Part shown: one piece after another, positions 33,934 to 38,443 of the stretch
How the letters are laid out: the number at the start of each line of letters is the position of its first letter
How positions within the stretch are numbered: the stretch's first letter is position 1
NCBI GenBank assembly: GCA_964462125.1
Contig: CAYWXT010000016.1
Location: forward strand, 1 to 38,443
Direction of reading: 5' to 3'
Source: JAWLFY01 sp964462125
GTDB lineage: Bacteria; Planctomycetota; Planctomycetia; Pirellulales; Pirellulaceae
DNA: 38,443 bases
Position numbers and translations under genes: made by a program
The notes under the pieces: model-generated
Database searches by the model: none
The model's input: only the letters and a program-made list of their open reading frames with translations
What the model was told of the DNA's origin: nothing

Positions 33934-34413
33934 ATGCACGACTCGGTGCCCATGACGCGCGAAGGTTACAACAAACTCAAGGCGGAAATTCACCGCTTGG
34001 AGACGGACGAGCTGCCGCTGATCATTCAACGGATCGCCGAGGCGCGCGAGGAGGGCGACCTGAAGGAGAACGCGGAGTACCATGCCCAGCGGGAAAATCA
34101 GGGGATGATGCTGGCGAAGATCAATGAGCTCAAGGACAAACTGGCGCGGGCCTCGATCGTCGATACCTCACAACTGCCCAAGGACGAAGTCGTCTTCGGC
34201 TCCACCGTGACCGTGGAAGATCTGGCCTATGGCGACGAAGAGCAGTTCACGCTGGTCGGCGCCGGCGACGAGGACTACGACTCTGGCAAGATCCTGGTGA
34301 CCAGCCCCTTCGGTCAGGGATTGATCGGCAAGAAGGTCGGGGATGTCGCGGAGATCGATGCCCCAGCCGGGAAGATGAAATTCAAGGTCCTGAAGATCGA
34401 GTTCGGCCTGTAG
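33934..34413 (+). CDS. greA: transcription elongation factor GreA
   Basis: A 159-residue GreA, the normal length. The N-terminal coiled coil (MTREGYNKLKAEIHRLETDE) carries the acidic tip in EAREEGDLKENAEYHAQREN, which enters the polymerase secondary channel and supports transcript cleavage by backtracked RNA polymerase. The C-terminal FKBP-like domain ends with SPFGQGLIGKKVGDVAEIDA and FKVLKIEFGL. The ATG is set by a GGAGAGAGG Shine-Dalgarno ending five bases upstream. The start sits right behind a strong terminator, suggesting leader control. The next gene follows after 14 bases and a third after another 21, so greA probably heads a three-gene unit. Confidence 0.97.
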   Translation: MHDSVPMTREGYNKLKAEIHRLETDELPLIIQRIAEAREEGDLKENAEYHAQRENQGMMLAKINELKDKLARASIVDTSQLPKDEVVFGSTVTVEDLAYGDEEQFTLVGAGDEDYDSGKILVTSPFGQGLIGKKVGDVAEIDAPAGKMKFKVLKIEFGL

Positions 34414-34427
34414 CCCGAATCGCCGCC

Positions 34428-35225
34428 ATGGACAGCGAACCGGAGAACGAGTTCCAAGAGGACCGGGCGGCGGCCGAGGAGGTCGCCGGCGGTGCGGGAG
34501 CGCGGCCGAATCAGGGGGCAGGCTGCATGCCCGCGGTTCTCGCTGCGACTGTGTTGATGGGAATCATCGGCTTCCTCACCTGCGGTGTGACGACCTGGAT
34601 GCTGTTCGGCAAACGGACCGAACTCGCCATCCGGACCCTGGAGGAGACCTACCTACCGGAGATCGAACAGTCACGGCTGAGGCCTGAGGAGAAGCAAGCC
34701 GTTGTGGCACAGCTGCGGGAACTGCTCCAAGACATGAAGCGGGATCAGCTCAAACCTTGGCAGTCCGGGGCGGTCATGCAACGGCTGGTCCGCCTGCCGG
34801 TGATCCAGTGGGGCGAATTGGGAGCGGTCGAGGCTTGGATCGACCAGGCCGATCCGGAGGTCTGGGAGTCCACCGGCGTGCAGGACGCAGAGTCGGCCAA
34901 GCTGCAACTTTCGCGGTTGCGCCGGGCCATCGAGCTCGATCAAGCCACAGGTGTCGACCTCAATGATGTCCTTCAACCAGTACTGGTCGCCGACGACAGC
35001 CCGCTCGGCCGGTCCTTGATCGAACCTCGCGGCCTGGTCCATGGTGACCGTGAGCGCCCTAAGTCCGGCGAAAAGAGCGTCCCTGAATCAGTCGCGGAGG
35101 TGGTCAAGCGGGCCAAGACCGTCGCGGACCGAAGTGGCGTTCCCGAACAAGCGTTCCCCAACGTGCGGATCGAGTCACTCGTTCGCCGTCAAATCGAGAC
35201 CGGGATCCGCGAGGGAAGTTTTTGA
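34428..35225 (+). CDS. single-pass membrane protein, unknown function
   Basis: A 265-residue protein. An acidic N-terminus (residues 1-30) is followed by one membrane segment (PAVLAATVLMGIIGFLTCGV), then a helical domain rich in Glu, Gln and Leu (LEETYLPEIEQSRLRPEEKQ, VVAQLRELLQDMKRDQLKP). The C-terminal 70 residues are charged (GEKSVPESVAEVVKRAKTVA). I do not recognise a family; the layout resembles lineage-specific planctomycete proteins. It starts 14 bases after greA and ends 21 bases before the desaturase-like gene, so it is probably co-transcribed with both. There is no clear Shine-Dalgarno. Confidence 0.7.
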   Translation: MDSEPENEFQEDRAAAEEVAGGAGARPNQGAGCMPAVLAATVLMGIIGFLTCGVTTWMLFGKRTELAIRTLEETYLPEIEQSRLRPEEKQAVVAQLRELLQDMKRDQLKPWQSGAVMQRLVRLPVIQWGELGAVEAWIDQADPEVWESTGVQDAESAKLQLSRLRRAIELDQATGVDLNDVLQPVLVADDSPLGRSLIEPRGLVHGDRERPKSGEKSVPESVAEVVKRAKTVADRSGVPEQAFPNVRIESLVRRQIETGIREGSF

Positions 35226-35246
35226 AAACGGCATGAGGACAATGGC

Positions 35247-36791
35247 TTGGCTAGCAAACGGGTTGTCGTTATCGGAGCGGGTCCCGGCGGGTTGGCGTCG
35301 GCCATGCAATTGGCTCGGGGCGGCTGCGACGTGACACTACTCGAACGCCGAGACCGGGTCGGCGGGCGAACGTCGGCGATCGAACGCGACGGATTCCGTT
35401 TCGACTGTGGCCCGACGTTTTTTCTCTACCCCCGAGTTCTGTCGGAGATCTTCCGCAGTGTCGGTTATCAGCTGATGGATGAGATCCCGATGCGGCGGCT
35501 TGATCCGCAGTATCGGCTGACCTTCGGTGGCGGCGGCCAGCTCGACTGCACGCCCGATTTGAAGGAGATGGACCGACAGATTGCCAGCTTCGCGCCGGCC
35601 GACGTGGGAGCGTTGGCGCGGTACATGGCCGACAACCGCGTCAAGCTGGAACGCTTTCGACCGATCCTGGAATCACCCTTCGAGTCCCCGCTCGATCTGC
35701 TTCGCCCCACCGTGCTCGCCGCCGCAGCCCATGTTCATCCATTCCGGTCGCTGGGGAAGGAACTGCAACGGTATTTCAGCGACCCGCGATTGGTGATCGC
35801 GTTTGCGTTTCAAGCGAAGTACCTCGGCATGTCCCCGTTCAACTGCCCAAGTCTGTTCAGTATCCTGTCGTTTCTTGAATATGAACATGGCGTGTTCCAC
35901 CCGATCGGCGGCTGCTGCCGAGTCAGTGAGCGGATGGCGGAGCTCGCCGGGGCGATGGGGGTCAAGATCCGATTGAACGAACCGGTCTCATCGGTCCGCT
36001 TCCAAGGACGACGGTTGACCGAGGTCGAGACACAGCAGGGCCGCTACCAGGCGGACGCGTTCGTCGTCAACGCCGACTTCGCGAACTGGATGTCGAGCGT
36101 CGTTCCCGATTCGGCGAGACGGCGGTGGAATGACCGGTCGCTGGCCAAGAAAAAATATTCCTGCAGCACCTTCATGTTGTATCTCGGGCTCGAAGGGCGC
36201 GATGAGCAACTGCCGCATCACAACGTTCACATCAGCCGCGACTACGACCGCAACCTGGCCGAAATCGAACACGCGCACGTGCTCAGCGAGGACCCGTCGT
36301 TTTACGTCCAGAACGCGAGCATCACCGACCCCACGCTGGCGCCGGAGGGACACAGCACGTTGTACGTGTTGGTGCCGGTCACGCATCAGCACCCCAATGT
36401 CGATTGGAGCGTCGAAGCGGACCCGTTCCGCGATTTAATTCTCGACAAGTTGGCTGCGATCGGGCTGGGGAACATCCGCGACCGGATTCGGGTGGAGCAT
36501 CGGATCACACCGGCCGATTGGAATCACGAGCACGCGATCTACCGCGGCGCGACGTTCAACCTGGCGCATAACCTGGGCCAAATGCTTCACTGCCGCCCGC
36601 GGAATCGTTTCGAAGAATTTGACGGCGTTTACTTGGTCGGTGGCGGGACACATCCGGGAAGCGGCTTGCCAGTGATCTACGAATCGAGCCGCATCTCCTC
36701 GCGACTCCTGCTTCGCGACCTCGCGCTGAGCACCGACTTCATCGACCAAGCGACCCGCGAGGAACCCGCGGTCGTACCGGCGCTGGCGTAG
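35247..36791 (+). CDS. phytoene desaturase-like FAD oxidoreductase (CrtI family)
   Basis: A 514-residue flavoprotein. The N-terminal dinucleotide fold VVVIGAGPGGLASAMQLARG is followed by the FAD-binding RVGGRTSAIERDGFRFDCGP typical of CrtI-type desaturases. Mid-protein HGVFHPIGGCCRVSERMAEL and the C-terminal FAD-site VYLVGGGTHPGSGLPVIYES complete the family pattern. CrtI enzymes desaturate or isomerise carotenoid precursors at the membrane surface; no phytoene synthase or other carotenoid gene is nearby, so the substrate is inferred only. The start is a TTG with GAGGA upstream; an ATG five bases earlier is out of frame, and no in-frame ATG precedes the FAD fold. It is likely the third gene after greA. 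Confidence 0.88.
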   Translation: MASKRVVVIGAGPGGLASAMQLARGGCDVTLLERRDRVGGRTSAIERDGFRFDCGPTFFLYPRVLSEIFRSVGYQLMDEIPMRRLDPQYRLTFGGGGQLDCTPDLKEMDRQIASFAPADVGALARYMADNRVKLERFRPILESPFESPLDLLRPTVLAAAAHVHPFRSLGKELQRYFSDPRLVIAFAFQAKYLGMSPFNCPSLFSILSFLEYEHGVFHPIGGCCRVSERMAELAGAMGVKIRLNEPVSSVRFQGRRLTEVETQQGRYQADAFVVNADFANWMSSVVPDSARRRWNDRSLAKKKYSCSTFMLYLGLEGRDEQLPHHNVHISRDYDRNLAEIEHAHVLSEDPSFYVQNASITDPTLAPEGHSTLYVLVPVTHQHPNVDWSVEADPFRDLILDKLAAIGLGNIRDRIRVEHRITPADWNHEHAIYRGATFNLAHNLGQMLHCRPRNRFEEFDGVYLVGGGTHPGSGLPVIYESSRISSRLLLRDLALSTDFIDQATREEPAVVPALA

Positions 36792-36909
36792 GACACGAAG
36801 TACGTTCGGCTCGCCAGGCCGGATGGTTGAACCGCCGAGATGTTCGCAGCCGTTCGGTGTTGAACTGGAAGTTGGCCAGTGTTCGAGGTAGTCAACTACA
36901 TCGCCTCCC

Positions 36910-38028
36910 TTATCCCGAATCTAGCAGCTTTCTCTCGGCTGGATCAGAGATTCCGACTTCCTGAAAATGTGTGGTCGAAGGTTCCTCAGGACAAGAGTTA
37001 TGGATTCGCGGTGTTTCAACTTGCCGCTGGTGCAGTTCCTTCGCCACATCGCCGGCTGACCTGGGCCGTTCCCCCGGAGAGGCAGCCAGGCAGCGTTTGG
37101 TGAGGCGTACGAGCCGTGGGTCGACCGCCGCACCGTCAAGCCGGCGAAAGGCGGCCTCGGTCTTTGCCTTGGTGGCTTGGCCAAATACCTGCCGCGTGGA
37201 GTCTCCTTCGTAAGGGGGCAAGCCGGTCAACAATTCGCACAGGATGGCACCGAGCCCAAAGATATCGGCCCGCGCATCGACCCGTTCGCCTTTGGCTTGT
37301 TCCGGTGGCATGTAGGCTGGGGTCCCGCGGATGCTGTCAAACTCGCCCAGCGAGCCCGCATCGGCTCGATCATCCGAGGATAAAGCAGCCCTGCGAGTGA
37401 ACGCACCGACGGCGGCCTCGTTTCCACGAAACCGGGCCAGTCCCCAGTCCATCAGATAGACCTCGCCGAACGCACCGACCATGATATTGCTCGGCTTCAC
37501 GTCCAGGTGGGCGACGCCTTGGCAATGGGCATAGTCGAGGGCATGGCACACTTGGACAAAAATGGCCAGAATGTCCGCGTTTCCCCATCCGCGTCGCCGG
37601 TTCAATTCCGTCAGTGTGATCCCCTTGACCAGCTTCATCGCGTAATAGGGGCGGCCGTCGGCGCAGAAGCCACTGTCATACACGGGAGGAATCCCGGGGT
37701 GCTGAAGGCGGCACATGATCTGCGATTCGTTGACGAACCGGCCAATCAGGTCTTTTTCAAACCGGTGCTCTGATCTCAGCAACTTGACCGCGACATCGCG
37801 GTGCAAGTGGTGATCCCAGGCCCAGTACACAATCCCCATTCCTCCCACTGCCAATTGCGTGCGGATTTCATAATCCGTTCTGGTGCCAACCGTTTCGGGA
37901 GCCGGCAATACCGTGCCAGCGCACCGCTTGGGCCCCTCTCTCGGATCACCGAAGGGAATCGTAACGGTGATCGGAGTGGTGGGCGGCCGAGCCTCCGGGT
38001 TTGGCGGTCGTTGATGTCCGCTGGCCAT
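36910..38028 (-). CDS. Ser/Thr protein kinase with HLD/DWG variants
   Basis: A 372-residue Hanks-type kinase. After about 50 Pro/Thr-rich residues come the glycine loop VGGMGIVYWA (61-70), VAVKLL with K82, the catalytic loop HLDVKPSN (174-181), the metal loop DWG (194-196), MPPEQ (240-244) and ADIFGLGAILCELL. DWG for DFG is common in planctomycete kinases. The Arg of HRD is Leu here, which makes it a non-RD kinase that may not need activation-loop phosphorylation. Unlike most family members in this phylum there is no membrane segment or WD40/TPR extension after the domain. The ATG is firmly set by GAGGAGGG seven bases upstream. The gene converges on the desaturase gene across a 118-base spacer. 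Confidence 0.9.
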   Translation of the reverse strand: MASGHQRPPNPEARPPTTPITVTIPFGDPREGPKRCAGTVLPAPETVGTRTDYEIRTQLAVGGMGIVYWAWDHHLHRDVAVKLLRSEHRFEKDLIGRFVNESQIMCRLQHPGIPPVYDSGFCADGRPYYAMKLVKGITLTELNRRRGWGNADILAIFVQVCHALDYAHCQGVAHLDVKPSNIMVGAFGEVYLMDWGLARFRGNEAAVGAFTRRAALSSDDRADAGSLGEFDSIRGTPAYMPPEQAKGERVDARADIFGLGAILCELLTGLPPYEGDSTRQVFGQATKAKTEAAFRRLDGAAVDPRLVRLTKRCLAASPGERPRSAGDVAKELHQRQVETPRIHNSCPEEPSTTHFQEVGISDPAERKLLDSG

Positions 38029-38347
38029 GGCCGTACCCTCCTCTGACGATGATCGTCCCCGACGTTCGCACGTTCTGTTTCCGATAACGCCATTTTATCG
38101 AGGCACCTGAAGTCGATGCGAACGATTTTCGAAAAGCACGGACCCCATCACCGCGCTGACCGCATCACCGCGCTGGTCTGTGCTGCGGGGCTTTCGCTTT
38201 ACGGAATGCCGTCACCTGAATATTCTGAAGTGGGTCGGCGTGCCCGACCGCTGCTTTCATGCCTCCCGCCTCCCACAGCGAATCGCTTGGCCACGGCGAC
38301 TCGTCGGCCATGCTTCTCGTTCGCCCCCCTAACCCTGCCGTTTGCCC
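38029..38347. other. divergent intergenic region
   Basis: A 319-base gap between the kinase (minus) and the partial gene at the right edge (plus). It contains the kinase Shine-Dalgarno and two 13-base direct repeats CATCACCGCGCTG at 38146 and 38163. No promoter or gene is clear; an ORF on the minus strand is Arg-rich and unconvincing. Confidence 0.4.
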
Positions 38348-38443
38348 ATGTCTGGTTACCGATCCTGTCGGGACTGTTCGTTCTTCGTGCTACGGTTCGG
38401 ATTCGTGCTGCTCGTTGCCATGCTCGCCTTCGACGCACCGGTG
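38348..38443 (+). CDS. partial gene running off the right edge, probable exported protein
   Basis: An open frame of 32 codons from an ATG to the window end without a stop. After a polar start containing two cysteines (SCRDCS) there is a hydrophobic stretch (FFVLRFGFVLLVAMLAF), as expected for a signal peptide or membrane anchor. The rest is outside the window, so no family can be named. The start is the only ATG before the hydrophobic part. Confidence 0.4.
   Translation, partial: MSGYRSCRDCSFFVLRFGFVLLVAMLAFDAPV

Noticed and set aside
38199..38438. 79-codon minus-strand ORF at the right edge
   Set aside because: Very Arg-rich, no motif, and it overlaps a better plus-strand start with a hydrophobic signal.

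Overview
The window (about 38.4 kb, GC-rich, with one 100-base run of N at 26281-26380) looks like chromosomal DNA of a planctomycete, most likely a Rhodopirellula/Pirellulaceae-type lineage. The evidence is a secreted protein of the planctomycete YTV-repeat type, a DUF1570-type HEATH metalloprotease, two Ser/Thr kinases (one with the DWG variant common in planctomycetes), a DUF11-repeat surface protein, an acetate-type symporter with a DUF485 partner, and many starts with a weak or absent Shine-Dalgarno. This assignment is inference from gene families; no rRNA is present.

Layout. 1-3.8 kb: a small zinc-ribbon ORF, a 16-residue-periodic YTV protein, a 4 x 20 bp tandem array and two planctomycete-type membrane proteins. 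3.9-10.4 kb: a CPA-type cation/proton antiporter with an RCK domain, a GT2 glycosyltransferase, and a tightly overlapped minus-strand unit of a truncated hypoxanthine phosphoribosyltransferase (hpt) and two GT4 glycosyltransferases. 10.6-13.4 kb: an unknown protein with a TEGPV repeat, a compact Ser/Thr kinase ending in an array of four hairpins, and a PhoD-like secreted phosphoesterase. 13.5-20.5 kb: a complete tripartite efflux system with its genes on alternating strands (adaptor minus, RND pump plus, TolC-like lipoprotein minus). 20.7-24.7 kb: DUF309, a decayed esterase pseudogene, tRNA-Val(TAC), rpsU, a small coiled-coil protein and the metalloprotease. 24.7-29.2 kb: the gapped DUF11 protein, a GNAT-like protein and an orphan cytochrome oxidase subunit III homologue. 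29.2-33.7 kb: the overlapping DUF485-symporter-yacG operon, then a metallo-beta-lactamase-fold hydrolase divergent from a sugar-isomerase-like TIM barrel. 33.8-38.4 kb: greA preceded by a strong intrinsic terminator, in a row with a membrane protein and a phytoene-desaturase-like oxidoreductase, then a second kinase (HLD/DWG) and the start of a gene that runs off the edge.

How the genes work together. The clear functional units are the efflux tripartite set, the acetate-type transporter pair, the GT4 pair (cell-surface or exopolysaccharide glycosylation) and the greA row. I see no CRISPR, prophage, transposase or defence island. The most useful second-look items are the hpt gene missing its N-terminal third, the terminator in the greA leader, the RND pump lacking two canonical proton-relay residues, the exact 2 x 8 x 16-residue architecture of the YTV protein, the four-hairpin array at the kinase 3' end, in-frame tandem repeats in several genes, and the internally deleted esterase. 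I did not find a convincing new multi-gene system.
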